64,000 bases of DNA from Ramazzottius varieornatus (GCA_001949185.1 BDGG01000003.1:305612-369611); one strand, 5' to 3'; shown: positions 10,827 to 23,099, numbered from the stretch's first letter. Notes: generated by a model not told the origin, from the sequence alone. Numbers and translations: made by a program.

Positions 10827-13800
10827 ATGAATGATTTATTTAAATGGCTGTTTATTCTGGGAAGCAGCTGGCTGTATGTCTGCAACCTCGGTAAGTAAAC
10901 CTACACAGAATTTTTGTCTACACTTGCCCTCAACTGTCCGTTTTACTCTTTGATCAAATTTGAACGCATCCAGCTTTTGACACAACTATTAATCTTAAAT
11001 TACAAAACAAAACGGAAAAGCACTTTAAATTTCAGTGGTGAGAATTTTGATTTCGGAACTTTACGTGTATAAATCTTTTCCCATTCTTGCTGGAAAACTG
11101 TCGATTCTTTTGCGATGTGTCGAAAAACTGTGTGAGATCTTTGAAAAAATCCGGGCCCGATTAAATATACAGCTGACTCGATATGGCATGATTTACTGCA
11201 TAAAAAGATATAGACGAACATATAAACGCAAACTATCTATTTGCAGACGGTGAATTTATGGTTTTACGAGCAGAGTGTGTTTTCCCAGCTGTCTTCACTA
11301 TTTCTACCGCCAAATATGACGATGAAAATTTTATACGAGGCGGTTTTACGACACGACGTCTGTGATATGAGTTCATCTTGCGACCACAAACCATTTTCGT
11401 TCATATCTGCTATTCCCCCTTCAAAAACTTCTGAACCATGTGGACGCAATCAGATTTTCTGTTCTCATTTTTGTTTCTTCTCATTTCAGTGCATAGCTAC
11501 GACGACTTTTACTTCACGCAACATCCCCGGTTTCCCGAGAACGTGGTGGAAGGCCAGCGTTTGGTGGTCAACTGTCAAGTGGACGACGCGACATCCATTG
11601 TCTACCACTGGCAACAGAATGGGCGGAATATCGACAACACTCTTCGGCGGTGCCAGAACGGCTCTTCGCTGGTCTTCGAGATTGTCCACAGACAGCGTGA
11701 CGTGGGAGAGTACCAGTGCACAGCCTTCAACACCAGCTCCGGACACAGCGTGTCTTCGTTTACCGCGCAGTTGAGCGTTGGGTGGATCGGCCAGGACGCG
11801 AAAGTAGCGGTAGTGTCACCGAAGAACGTCAAAGAAATCCATGAAGGAAACTCTTTGACTTTGAACTGCATCATCGAAGGTACTTAAAGGGGTTATAAAT
11901 CTAGGTTTTCAACTGATCACAGCCTACTGTAGTCTAAAACGTGAGCAAATGAGTGAACCACAACGTTCTCTCGACTGGCGCACTCTTCCAGCCACTAACA
12001 ATGACCATCTGCGCCACTTCGGGGTATCTGTATGGTTCAACTCGTTTACCCGCATCTCGTTTGTAGAAAATTGCCAAATTGAGGTCCGTTGTGGAGTACA
12101 ATTTACCCGAAAATAGCTGTAACTGTGGCTTGTTTCCCGGCGGATACGCATTGATATGTATCAAGACCTCACAAACTCGCCTTCTTTTGCAGGGAGCAAA
12201 TATCACGTCACTTGGTACAAGAACTCGGTTCGTGTTTCCCTGGATGAGCGCATCCAGGTCGACACGGTGCAGCAAACGTTGAACATCAAGGCATTATCGG
12301 TCAGCGATGACGGTGTGTACTCGTGCGAAGTGGCTCTTCTGGCCAACGACAAAGCCTCAACGGCAGCAGCAGCCACCGCCACTGTTGTCAGCACCAAGAA
12401 CTTTGCGCTTATCATCGCCCGCGCCAATACTCCCACCATCCGTATCGTACCACAAGATATCATCGTCAACAGAGGTGCACCGGCTCAGCTGGACTGTGCT
12501 TATGATGGTGCCGTCCGCGTTGAATGGTTCAACCAGGAAGATTCGCCCATGCGCAACTCAAGTGGAAAGAACCAGAATCATGTGCTGTTCCCTAACGGTA
12601 CGCTATACTTTCGGAGCGTTGGAGCGAATCGAGACGCTGGACTGTATCGATGTGTTCCGCTGGTGGAAGAGGGAACGGAAGGCCGTGAAGCGACATCTGG
12701 CGGATACATTGCCTACGTAAAAGTAGCCGGTAAGCCCAAGTAAATCATTTGGATAAGTATTTGATCAAGTTGATGGTGGTGCCTTTGCAGTGAAACCAGA
12801 AGTGGACAGCAGCAGTATCATTCCCCAGCCAACCAAAGACGACAAGTATGTCGTGCGAGCCGGCTCAGCCCTGGAGGTCTACTGCCGACCGAAAAACCAC
12901 GAGACCGTCAATCCGCCGCCGATCGTTACCTGGCTCAACAGCCACAAGGAGAAAATATCAGACTCTCCATTCCTCTTCATCGGCCAGATGCAGACCAACC
13001 AAGCTGGACAGTACTCCTGCCGGGTCGAAAACGGCTTCGGGAATCCGGAACACGCCATCAACGTTGTCGTTACAGGTACTGTAAAATGACCAGACGATAG
13101 TTGAAAGCACGGCAGACAAACCATATAGTTTTGGCAAGGGGTGCACACTCTCGACCATATCGGCTGGAAGCGTGCGCCACTTGAGTAGAGAACGATCTGA
13201 ACGATTTCGTTTGCCGAGCTCTCACTTACTTCCTCTGATTCAACGTCTAATATGCGTCATGAACTGACTTCTATGGTTTCCTAGTGATGCCGGTAATTTC
13301 ACAAGAGCCTTCTGATGTGAGGGTGGAGGAAGGAAAGACATTCCGGATGTCCTGTGGCTTCAAAGGTTCAGCTGGCTCCTTGACGAACATCACCTGGCAA
13401 AGAGTGACTACCAGTATCAACGGACATTTTCAACGAATTGCCACGTCCTCCCGTATCCAAATATCCAACCAAGACGCCTCCATGTCCTACCTGCAGGTCC
13501 TGCGCGCCCAGGCCGACGACGACAACGGTGTGTACCGCTGTCAAGTCACCACTCTCGGCTTTGACCCTGTCTTCTCAGAGAACGCCACGGTCTTCATCCG
13601 CGAAAGGCTGAAATTCACCACCAAGCCCATTAACCAGCACTTTGAGTTGAATTCCAAAGCCAAGATTCACTGTCGTGCTCACGCGTCAGAAGACGTGACT
13701 ATTCAGTGGGCCTGTGAGAACGGGACAAGGTTGCCGTCGCACGTCCGATGGAACAAGAACGGGACATTGGTCTTTGATACCGTGAAGAAGACGGACGAAG

Positions 13801-15843
13801 GATGGTACAACTGTACGGCGTCGACGACGAAGGAGAAGCCCATCAGTGTCAGTATCAAAGTGGACGTGGGTGTCTCGCCAAAGTTCACGGTCAGACCCAA
13901 GAACCATACGGCCATCATTGGAGAGATGGTCGTGCTGGACTGTCAGGCTGTGGGAGACCCCATGCCTGCCTTGCATTGGGACAAAGATGGCAAGGATAAT
14001 ATTACGGAATTGGGAAGATGGAAAATGATGGGCAATGGTTCGTTGGTGCTGGAGAACGCCAAGCCGGGCGACAGAGGGCGGTACGGATGCATTGCAGGGA
14101 ATAAGGGAGGCTTCGCCCGCGAAGAGGTATGAACGATGCAGACTGTGCTATACCGTATGGAATATCGTTAAAAAAATAGTGTACAACGATGCTCGAAGTT
14201 CTCTTTCAGCCAACCATTCTAAAACAAATCTCTGGCGGCAGCTGATGCTTGTTTAGAATTTGTGAAAAATTCAGAAGACATTTTGGTATCGTTCCAGATT
14301 GAGCTGGACGTTCAAGAAATGCCCTCTTCGGTCACCCAAACTCTGACCCTGACCATCAGCTGTGCAGCGGGATATATTCTCTTTGTCGTGGTCCTCATCG
14401 TCTACTGCAAGCGCAGTCGCTCCAAGAAGCGCGAACCCGAGTCGTCGGCCATGACCGCCGTCAGTACCAGTCAAGTCACACTGCAGCCCAACGCGTACGC
14501 CTACTCAACGCCCGAGTCCCAGTCCCTCTTACCCAAAATCCTGTCCCATCCACCCAGCCTCATCTACTCACCCCGCACGGCGCATTCCTCGCATCTGTAC
14601 GAGAAGAACCCGTCCGGCTCCGATCCGGCCAGTTCGGCCTACTCCAGTGCGGCCAACAGCTGCACGATCTCCCGTCGGAATCTAGTCAATCCTCGCAAGT
14701 TGGGGAAAGGCTGGTTTGGGGAGGTCTGCCTGGCGGACACAGCGGATGCCGTCTTCTCGGTCGTGTTGGTGAAGGTGCTGGAATCGAGAGATGAGGAAGT
14801 ATACAAAGCTTTCAAGACGGAGTTTAGCATGTTCCAGAAACTGGACCACGAGAATGTGATCAGAAGTATTGGACTGTGTCCACCGAGTTCGATGAACAAA
14901 GACCTGTGGGCGGTATACGAACATTCGAGAGCAGGAGATTTGAAGTACTTTGTTCAGTCTAACGCGAAGCTGATTACGAAAGAACACTTGATCAACTTTG
15001 CCCATCAGATCGCCACGGGAATGGAGTATCTGTCGAGACACCGGTACACCCACCGCGACCTAGCCACGAGGTAAGACTTTGGCCGACGGTCAAACAAGAC
15101 AAGTTATGACCACGGTATCAGGAAAAAACCGTACGAAGTTGAGGCTTCGGATCGATAATGGCTTCAAGCTTGGCTGCGTGTCGAAAAGACGACCGGACGT
15201 CGGCAAATGATTTCACCCAGATGGTTACTTCGAGTGGCGCACGCTGTTAGTGTTGTGGGCCAAGAGCCTGCGCCACTTGGGGAGCGATCCGGACGAATCC
15301 TTCTGCCGACGTCCCAAATTAGGACTTGATTGACTTTTCGTCTTGCTAGTATTCATAGTCACTCTCTGTGAATGTTTGGTTAAAAAGACAGTTTTCTGTT
15401 CGTGCTACGACCTTATTCTTCGTCGCAGGAACTGCATCGTGGATCTGCCAGACGGACTCAACCCAATCGTGAAAGTAGGGAACCTTTCGGTGACGTCTCA
15501 AGGCCTGAACGATGAAGATTACTTTCTTTACCGGAACCGTCGAATCCCGCTGCGATGGATGCCGGGAGAGGCAGTGTCGGAAGACGAGTACAGCGTCAAG
15601 AGCGACGTGTGGTCCTTCGGAGTTTCTCTCTTCGAACTGCTGACGTACTGTCAAGTTCAACCGTACGAAGGCTTTGCCGACACGGAAGTTTTCCGGCTGT
15701 TGACGGATGAAGAACCCTTACCGGCTTTAGTCAATCGAGACTTTGCTCATCTTGAGAAAGCCTTGATTGTAGAATGTACACAAATCAATGCAAAAGATAG
15801 ACCTACTTTCAGCGAAATTTTGTCGCGGTGGAATTTGTCCTAG
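10827..15843 (+). CDS. PTK7: PTK7/Off-track-like receptor: Ig domains plus tyrosine pseudokinase
   Basis: Exons 10827-10890, 11490-11879, 12193-12729, 12791-13075, 13285-14126, 14298-15070 and 15429-15843 join in phase to about 1,101 residues. Order: signal peptide (MNDLFKWLFILGSSWLYV), about seven Ig domains with paired Cys and DxGxYxC-type ends (DVGEYQC, DDGVYSCEV, DAGLYRC, QAGQYSC, DNGVYRC, EGWYNC, DRGRYGC), one TM helix (CAAGYILFVVVLIVYC), a Ser/Pro-rich juxtamembrane, then a kinase fold. The Gly-loop GKGWFGEV, a Lys in VVLVKVLE and HRDLATRN are kept, but DFG is replaced (VKVGNLSV), so it should be catalytically dead, as in PTK7. Seven Ig domains plus a dead kinase is the PTK7 layout; PTK7 works at the plasma membrane in planar polarity/Wnt signalling. 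An alternative start at 11438 also gives a signal-like N-terminus. Introns 2, 4 and 6 carry family 1 palindromes. Confidence 0.9.
11973..12023. repeat. Intronic palindrome, family 1, copy C (PTK7 intron 2)
   Basis: Arms CGACTGGCGCACTCTTCCAG and ATCTGCGCCACTTCGGG around the loop CCACTAACAATGACC, within the intron 11880-12192. Confidence 0.75.
13108..13217. repeat. Intronic palindrome, family 1, copy D (PTK7 intron 4)
   Basis: Outer arms CGGCAGACAAA and TTCGTTTGCCG. The right inner arm GAAGCGTGCGCCACTTGAG is well kept; the left inner arm (GGGGTGCACACTCTC) is eroded. It fills about half of the 209-nt intron 13076-13284. Confidence 0.75.
15195..15313. repeat. Intronic palindrome, family 1, copy E (PTK7 intron 6)
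   Basis: Outer arms GGACGTCGGCAAATGA and TTCTGCCGACGTCC. Inner arms CGAGTGGCGCACGCT and GAGCCTGCGCCACTTGG. It lies within the intron 15071-15428. Confidence 0.8.
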
Positions 15844-16054
15844 ATTCAGTCGCCAGTTGCTGTATGCATGTTCCTTTTTTATTCCAGCTTCATCGTGTTT
15901 CTTAGAGGATGGATACTACGATTCGATTCTGCACCATGGTCCATAGAAGCCGAAACATTCAATATTAATTTTGCAACCGGTGTATGAGAGGACGCTCCTG
16001 AAGGTTTCTTTCGTAGGGCAGTCACCGTGTGATGACCTAGACTCAGAAAAGATC

Positions 16055-16131
16055 AGACAATCAATGACTGCAGCAATGGCCAAAATGGTTGAAACGTCGT
16101 TACTGTTGCACCGATATCCATTGATTGTCTC
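16055..16131. repeat. Short perfect inverted repeat downstream of PTK7
   Basis: AGACAATCAATG at 16055-16066 and its exact complement CATTGATTGTCT at 16120-16131, spacer 53 nt. It may be a MITE remnant. The rest of 15844-16194 shows no gene. Confidence 0.6.
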
Positions 16132-16194
16132 ATTACAAATTATTTCTCGTTTTGATATAGAACACGCGTTGATTGGGGCAGGGCCGACGCGCCC

Positions 16195-19100
16195 TATATC
16201 GAATCAAAATCAATGGATCAAACTTCTACTTATGGGACGGTCATGGTGTCGAAACATGAAAATTCTTCGATTTGATTGATGAATCACAGTGGAGTCACTA
16301 AACTGTACTGGTGCCACAACACTTCCGTCAGAAAGTAGTCTTCGGAATCCGAAAGCTGGTTCCGGATGCTGACCAGTCGACGTATGCTAGAAGAAGCTGA
16401 AGTCTGTATCATCACGTCAAACATTTTCGTTCGATGGTTGTCAAGATGCACCGGTATTGTTCGCACAGTCGGAACTCACAACAAGAAAAGAAGGGCAGAA
16501 GTTTCGGTTAATAAGTGCGTGAGAATTGTGTGATCAAGGCTAAGAGTACGAGACTATCCCGACCGACAGCAAATGTTTTTGGCCTACCGTACTCAACCGA
16601 TGTTAAGAAACTATGCGTCGACAATTCATACAATATTAGTCAGCATAAGTGAAAGTGCACCAATATTGACAAGGTTAGGTGAGGGAGAGCTAGTCATGAC
16701 CGGCTAAAAATCCATATCATCGCCGTCGTCGAAATCCTCGCAAGTGTCGTTTTCTTCCGTTTCGTCGATGCTCTCGTCGATCTCCATATCGGTCGGATTA
16801 GCGATCGTAGTGGGTGGAAGAGGAGAGGCTGCAGCACTGAAATCCGTGTCAGAAACGTATTTTTCCGCTATCTCACTGGGTGGGATGACGATGTGTTTGT
16901 AAACGTCAACGACAGTTAAGTCGGACAACCGTTCGTTTTTCATGGACGTCCTGAACCATATTTTTTCCCGTTTCAGCACTGAAAAACTTCTTTCCAGCAC
17001 TAGAGGATGTTATTGGTACCAAAGCGTAAATCATGAATAGTTTGGTTATGACAGTGAATTGCCTGCCCAAATTTCGATCCACTATTTCTCTTATGACACC
17101 TTCGACGGAGCCGAGTGCTGGAGTCACTAGCCTTTCTTGCCACATCGCACACCAGTTTATTACTTCAAGCGCGAACCATTCAAGAAGGCTGTTTGCTTCC
17201 CCAAGATCAGCGTTGTAGAAATTCAGTGCTGGACGGAATAGAGCAGCGGAAGGCGTAGAGACTCGGGCGAGGGATGGCAGAAGAATTTCCAGCGGCTGCG
17301 GCACTTGGGAATTCTTGTCGAACCGTTCTTGTAAAAATCTTCTCATGTTCTGGATGTGAGGGACAAATACGTTGGTGCCAAACCAGTTCTCTGCATCTGT
17401 GAGGTCCCTCACGGGTCTGTGTCCTGCGGGATCGTTTCTGCCTTCAGGCTTCTTCTTCTTGTTAGTTGGTTTAGGAATGAGAGGTGTCATTTCGTAAAGA
17501 AGAAAGGAGCCGTGATGTAGTTACAGCAACATTCGCGAAAGCTCCGTTCGACTCATTGACAGTATTGATGAGAACAGCAAAGTAGTCAAGGGTTGTCTCG
17601 ATGGAAGACAGCATTCGACTATAGTCAAGGTTTTTAGCTTGCAGGGCACCGGTCAGCTCCTTGAGAGTGGGCAGGTATTGTTGCGAAAACTGTAAGCAAA
17701 AGTTGGTGAAAACTGTCTTTTCAGAACAGAAAGTCATCTGCATTATTTACAAACTCACTGTGAGACAGAAGACGAATTTGTTGGTTAGCAAAATTTCGCG
17801 AATAGCCTTTGCGCCGTTTCGGCCACAGAGATCAAGGTTGCCGTTGCTTCTCAGGGCCTCTAGACCATCCACCAGATAAGAACAGGAACCGAAAGCAGCG
17901 CTCGAGACATCAGCATAAGGAGTCCACCTGGTATCGCAGATGGTTGATGGTACTTTGGTACCTCTAGGGCAGCCGAAGTTCTCCAGAAGATAAGTTCTGC
18001 GCTTCGGTGTACCAAAGTACTTCCCGATCTTGTTGACCTCACCGTAGAATTTGTGGATCCACCCCATCTGCACCGCGTTTCCAATCACAAGGTTGACCGA
18101 GTGCGCATAGCAGTGAGTGTAGATTGCTTTTGGCTGGACCTTGGTAATCTCAGCTCGAACTCTTTTGATGCGACCCCGCATGTTTGCCGCGCCGTCGAAA
18201 CCTTGGCCTCGACGAATTTGTGGGTCGAGTTCGTGATAGGTGAGTCTCTCCGTGTTCTTTTCTGCCAGTGCCTTCTCTACAGTTAGAGACAACGGAGAAA
18301 ATCAGATTATGCTGGCCTAATTAAGAATGAATACTGACGCCAAGGTGCTCCTTAACGGTTGTGCTTTAAAACACATCCACAAACTCGATGAAAAACTCCT
18401 TTATTCTGAAGCCATGGAGGTACCGAATAGTAATGGACATTCGATCTATTTTGGAAAGATCTCTTGTCCCGTCAGCAATTTTTGAGAAGTGCTGCTCTGT
18501 TTGATCTGTAAAGTAACGACAGAAAGTAAAACAAACAGTACCTGACATTCTTCGACCTGATGAGCAGCTTAAGCTCTTAGTAAATACCTCAATCAGGATT
18601 TTTCTTCCGTATGTAGCTGCCCTGAAGAGCAATAAGTTTGTTTTAGAATAGTAGAATCGTAACGTGGTTTGGCAGGTTCTTGCTTGACGTTGTTAAGAAG
18701 TTATAGGTCGACAGAGTCCATTCGGAACAAATACATCGCTCCAAATTTGCTGAACCCCCATCCATCAACATTGAACAGCTCGTGACCCGTGCTGATCTTC
18801 ATTTCCTTACTTTTCAACTTGCATTTGGTGCCGCGGAAAGCAATTTCCTGTCGGGCTAGAAGTTCGACGATTTTTAATGACGAAATATAAACGGAAACCT
18901 TGTAGCTGTTCTTGGGATCAAGCGGTAATATGTTGGTCTCTTTGAATGCAAGGGCATTTGCTTCCGCTTTGATATGATAATGTCGGTTGACATGTCTAAC
19001 TGCGTTCTCGGGAGCCTGGTAGAAATTGGTGATTGGAATATTGACAAACTCACCGACTTTCTTGGTCATGGGTACCCCAACCGTGAAACCCAACGCGCCG

Positions 19101-20029
19101 CAACGGCAGTAAACTGAACTCTTTTGTTGGACCATTCCAGCCATTCATGGTCTTTGTGATTTACGAAAACGTTTTAGAGGTTTCTCGCCCGCTTCGCGCC
19201 ACTCCCTGATGAACTCTTTCAACCCAGTGGGATGGTCTTCGTCCCGATTCAGCAGGAACTGGAGCACGTGGAGATCCACGGTGTTGCAGTCGTTGGTCAC
19301 ATAATCGGCGATGGTCGTATAGTATAGTTGCGCCGTAACAGGTCCACACATCAAGAAATACCACGCAGAGCCGCATATCTGGTGACCGCAATCGGATCCG
19401 TGATGGAAACTAGTACTCAAATATAAGCAAAAAAGGCTGGCGATAAGGAACAAACATTATTCCAATGATGGCACTTCAAGGCTGTTTCCTCCGTTAAACA
19501 GTTTGGTATTCTTTCGCTTGAACAGGCGTCTATGCGCAGCAAAACCTTGATCGAAAACTGAGTCAGGGACAGACTGCAGGAAACACATTTATTTCGGAGC
19601 AAGTGCAATGCGTCCTGCATATCCTGTTCGTTGGTGGGCTGCCCATTTCCGTTGATCAACTACATACAAATGGCCCTGGCATTGTTATTCTCACCTCTCT
19701 TTTGATATTTTTGCACGGCTAGAATTCATGCGTTGACTGAACGTGAGCGTTAGATACACATCGAAGCTTGCACAAGGCACAACGCTCTGTAGTTTGCATT
19801 TTTTGGCCAATGCCTTTGTTTGTTAAATAAATATCAGTGTAAACACAAGCAGCCCTCAGACTTTGTATAAACTAGTTTACACCGTTGTATAGATTTCTGA
19901 TTACTTCTGTGATCAATGCAGGATGTGTAGTATCGTGGTGACAACGCATCCCAACAATCAAATCGAAGTATTTTCATGTTTCGACAACATGAACGTCCCA
20001 TAATCAGAAGTTTGATCCATTCGATATAG
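16195..20029 (-). mobile_element. Decayed hAT-like DNA transposon with inverted flanks
   Basis: A degenerate hAT/ZMYM-type transposase on the minus strand is flanked by an inverted repeat. The segment 16213-16278 matches the complement of 19955-20020 at 61 of 66 positions counted by eye, and TATATCGAAT extends the match outward on both sides. CAGGGCCGACGCGCCC at 16179, just outside, looks like a hAT terminus. No clear 8-bp target duplication was found, so exact ends are uncertain. Confidence 0.65.
16704..19453 (-). pseudogene. hAT-like (ZMYM/TTF type) transposase, broken
   Basis: Pieces in order on the minus strand: a leader segment (19453-19145); a TTF-type N-terminal part with YHIKAEANALAF (19144-18701); ADGTRDLSKIDRMSITIRYL (18632-18366), matching the first acidic block ADETTDISxxEQLSICLRY of this family; GQGFDGAANMRG and HCYAHSVNLVIG (18292-17747), the signature of this transposase group; then 17743-17471 and 17490-16906; and the C-terminal dimerisation motif SFSVLKREKIWFRTSMKNER (17000-16704). 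The last two segments are in different frames: near 16990 an extra G after AGTGCTG shifts the frame in the middle of the usual SSSAERSFS-type sequence. Several other stops and frame changes occur. A few gaps may be real introns. Host use is unlikely. Confidence 0.75.
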
Positions 20030-20780
20030 CTTCCTCCAACGACCGCCCGATAGCTCTGATGGACAAATATAGTCACACAGAAAGTTCCAACTCGATTGGA
20101 ATCTTCTCTGAACTTAAAGAGACGAAATTTGAAAGTACGGTACTCGTGAGACGGAGCTTATTACTGTGAATCAGTCGTGTACATACGTGCTTCCGTACCG
20201 CTGTAGCGAGAAGGCCTGTCCCATAATTTCCCCTCGTACTTCTACGACGCTTTTTGGCTTCGATGAGTTAGCACAGTAGTGTATATATTAACATTACGTT
20301 CAAATGCTGCAAACTCGAAGTTTTTGGACGTTTCATTCATGGCAAAGACAAGAAGCCAACTCGAAGTAATTAGATCTTCGGAATCGCGTGGTTCCATGTC
20401 CGAGTGGTGTCATGTCGCAGATAAAACCTCCGTATTTCTTTGTTTTTGAACTGACTTCGAATTTTTCTGTCCTATTAGTCAAAAATCTCCCACAGCTGAG
20501 GGAGGGATCAGTGAAAATGTTGGGGGGAGCGGTGTCCTCGAAGTTCTGACCAGATCTGACAATGAAGAGGGTACGGGTCGAGATTTTCGTCTTACGTCAT
20601 ACTTGGAAGGCCTCCCAGGCAAGATAAAGTTGTAGAGAAAAGACGCTTACTTGAAATGCCAACCGTTCGGTTGGGGCAACCAAAAACTGAATGAGTTGAT
20701 CGGAGGTCAACGAACGCGTCTGTTGATTTCTCGAACCAAATGATCCGCATTGGCCACGTTGGAATAGCTGCACTAGGCTA
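20030..20780. other. Gene-free intergenic stretch
   Basis: No recognisable coding or repeat structure beyond AT-rich sequence. Confidence 0.4.
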
Positions 20781-21778
20781 TAGCTATACGAAGAGGCAGT
20801 CCGCGAGCAAAAACGAGCAACACGTCAACCGAATCGAATGTAAAGTGCATGCACTCGTTCAACGAGCACAATGGCACGCACATGCAATCTGTCAGCAGTT
20901 TATGCAATGGAACCTGGTATAGCAGGCTGTTTTGGGATCATGCCAGCGTTAAACAAAGTACCGGTACTACCCGGTAATACCTGTACTAAGTACCGATTTC
21001 GCAGTACTTGTACTTTACCAGCTACCGGCGCTCGATAACGGTACCCTACGGGAGGTATTTCAGGTATTTACCAGGTATTTACCCGGTATTACCCAGTATT
21101 TACAAGTGAAACATCAGAGTCCATGCACTACCGTATGCCAGCGTTGTGGTGCATGTAGGTGCGCGAAGCCAAAAGTGCATTTTGAAATTGTTTTTTTCGG
21201 TACTATCGGTGTTCTTTCTGGAAAGTACTTTACCGGCGGTATTACCTGTGAATCTTGCCGAATAACGATACTTTACCTGTGAACCTTGCCGAAATACTTT
21301 ACTTTACCGAGTGGCGAGGAGCCAGTACTTGTTCAACAGTGGATCACGCTCCAGCCTGACCTCGAGCGTTTTCGAGCAAGTTCAAAAACCCTTTCTTGCA
21401 AGAGACAATCTTGTTCTATTTGTCCAGCCGAAGATAGACCAATCCTTCAGGATTAGTCTGATGTACTGGCTGAGTTGACCTGGAATCTAAAAGGTGAGAT
21501 ATGGCGCGATCAAAGTACGCCAAAATGGCCGAGCCTGAGAGCGAGCTGGGCTCAATCAGACAATCCGTTTTAGCCGAACATGCGAGAACGACAAATTCGA
21601 AAGCGCTCTGTTTGTACGATACGGCCTGCCTTCGCCAAGGCGTCGTTCCGTGACAGACTGACGTCATACGGCTCACTGGTGGTCGTACAGCGTTCGCCCC
21701 TGTACATGACGTCATGTCGCTGGCTAATCGTGTCAAGGCCGTGCAGCCGGTATACTGCGCTGCGTCTTCGTATAGCTA
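20781..21778. mobile_element. Non-autonomous TIR element with internal GGTATTTACC array
   Basis: Termini TAGCTATACGAAGAGGCAG (left) and CTGCGTCTTCGTATAGCTA (right) are inverted copies, flanked on both sides by TA, suggesting a TA target-site duplication. About 1.0 kb, with no transposase. Between about 20945 and 21330 lies a dense, imperfect array of short motifs such as GGTATTTACC, TACCGGTA and TACTTTACC in both orientations, like the subterminal repeats of DNA transposons. Confidence 0.65.
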
Positions 21779-22037
21779 TACACTAGGCTGAACTTTTATA
21801 ACGAGCAGTAGCTGCTCTGCTAGCGGCCACACTGGCAATTGTTCGTTCATGAACAACAGAAGAGCGCTTAGACATGATTCACTGCTGATGTTTCCCTTGC
21901 TGAGGGATGAGAAATATGGTAATAAATAGCTTAGATCAAAATCATGGGAAGAAAAAATTAGATGAGCAGAGAAATCAGAAGACGGAAGTTACAAAAGACG
22001 TGATGACTGGCACACTGCGTACGCTCGTACGATACGT

Positions 22038-22760
22038 TCACTCTAATTGAGCTTGGAATGGTTCCTCAACGGCATCACTTCCGGAAGCTTGGTCAACCTG
22101 ATCACTGGATTCCGAAGAGTCCACGCGCGACTGCTTCTTGACGCTGCTGCTCTTGCTACTGGTACGGCTGCGGGAAGACTGGACGGCCCCGGTGGCGGCC
22201 TGCAGTTCGTAGTCATCCTGGTTGTCCAACAGGACATTTCCCTCGGTGTACAGACGGCTGTTGGAGGAATCCTGGAACTGCTTGGACTGGCTGCAGTCGA
22301 CGTTCCAGAACCAGTCGCAGACCAAGGTGATTTGGTTGAACAACTGCAAACAGGGAAGATGAATCAAGTGATGAAGTGAAAGACCGCTTGGAGCTCTCAT
22401 GTGTGAAACTATCAGGTGTGAGACTTACGCTCATATTAGGGCAGAGATAACTGGTCAAGTTGTCATTGACGTCACATCGATGGAAGACCTGGCAGCGGCT
22501 GCTGTCATCAGCGTAGAAACCAGGCTGCTTGAACGAAGCGCAGTCAATGTTGGACTGCGGAATCTCCGACAGAGTGGGGTGGTCCTGTCCGGGTTGGGCA
22601 GCTCTTGGATTTGATCAGTAGCCAGAGGAGACTTTCCTCGACGCTTGTCTAAGGTGTCGCAGACTTTGGGGTTCTGGTCGCCATTGGCACGGCGAACTCG
22701 GTGCAGCGAGCCAGCGCTGGCCACAGCCACCAGGACGGAAAGGACGACGAGGAACTTCAT
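22038..22760 (-). CDS. Secreted chitin-binding (peritrophin-A, CBM14) protein
   Basis: The minus-strand ATG at 22760 starts a clear signal peptide (MKFLVVLSVLVAVASAG). A CBM14 domain follows in another frame (about 22605-22429): DCASFKQPGFYADDSSRCQ, FHRCD, YLCPNMS, then, after an intron (22428-22344), LFNQITLVCDWFWNVDCSQ in the last exon 22343-22038. This is the single-domain layout of arthropod-type CPAP1 cuticle proteins that bind chitin outside the epidermis. The tail is rich in Ser, Asp and Gln. The signal-peptide exon and the CBM14 exon do not share a frame: either a small intron (for instance donor AAA|GTCTGC to acceptor GGACAG|GAC, 80 nt, phase 0) or a 1-nt change lies between them. 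A TATAAAA sits about 115 bp upstream of the ATG. Confidence 0.82.
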
Positions 22761-22871
22761 GGTTGCTGCTGCTGCTGCTCCTACTGGGGAAGAGGAAGAA
22801 GTAATGCCGATGTAGACAAGTGGAATTAGGTATGAGAACTGATGCTTTTTCGAATTCTCTCGTGAAAAACC

Positions 22872-22878
22872 TTTTATA
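22872..22878 (-). promoter_or_regulatory. TATA box of the chitin-binding protein gene
   Basis: TATAAAA read on the minus strand (GAGGTATAAAAGG), about 115 bp upstream of the ATG at 22760. A second TATA-like site (TATATAT) lies near 23030. Distance fits a 5' UTR of roughly 85 nt. Confidence 0.45.
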
Positions 22879-23099
22879 CCTCAAAAGCTTCTCCGTTTTC
22901 CCGTTTTTTCCGTAATTAGTCTCATTGAGTACAAGTTTGCCGCTGGTGACGTAAACGGCAATCTTGCTTTTTGATCTACAGTCCACACTGTATGAAACTC
23001 TGCCAAGTGTCAATACAAATCAAGGGATATATAGTTCACAGAGATGGTAGACATCGTAGAAATGGGAGAAGCAAAGAGGACCCTTGCACCAACCGCAAA

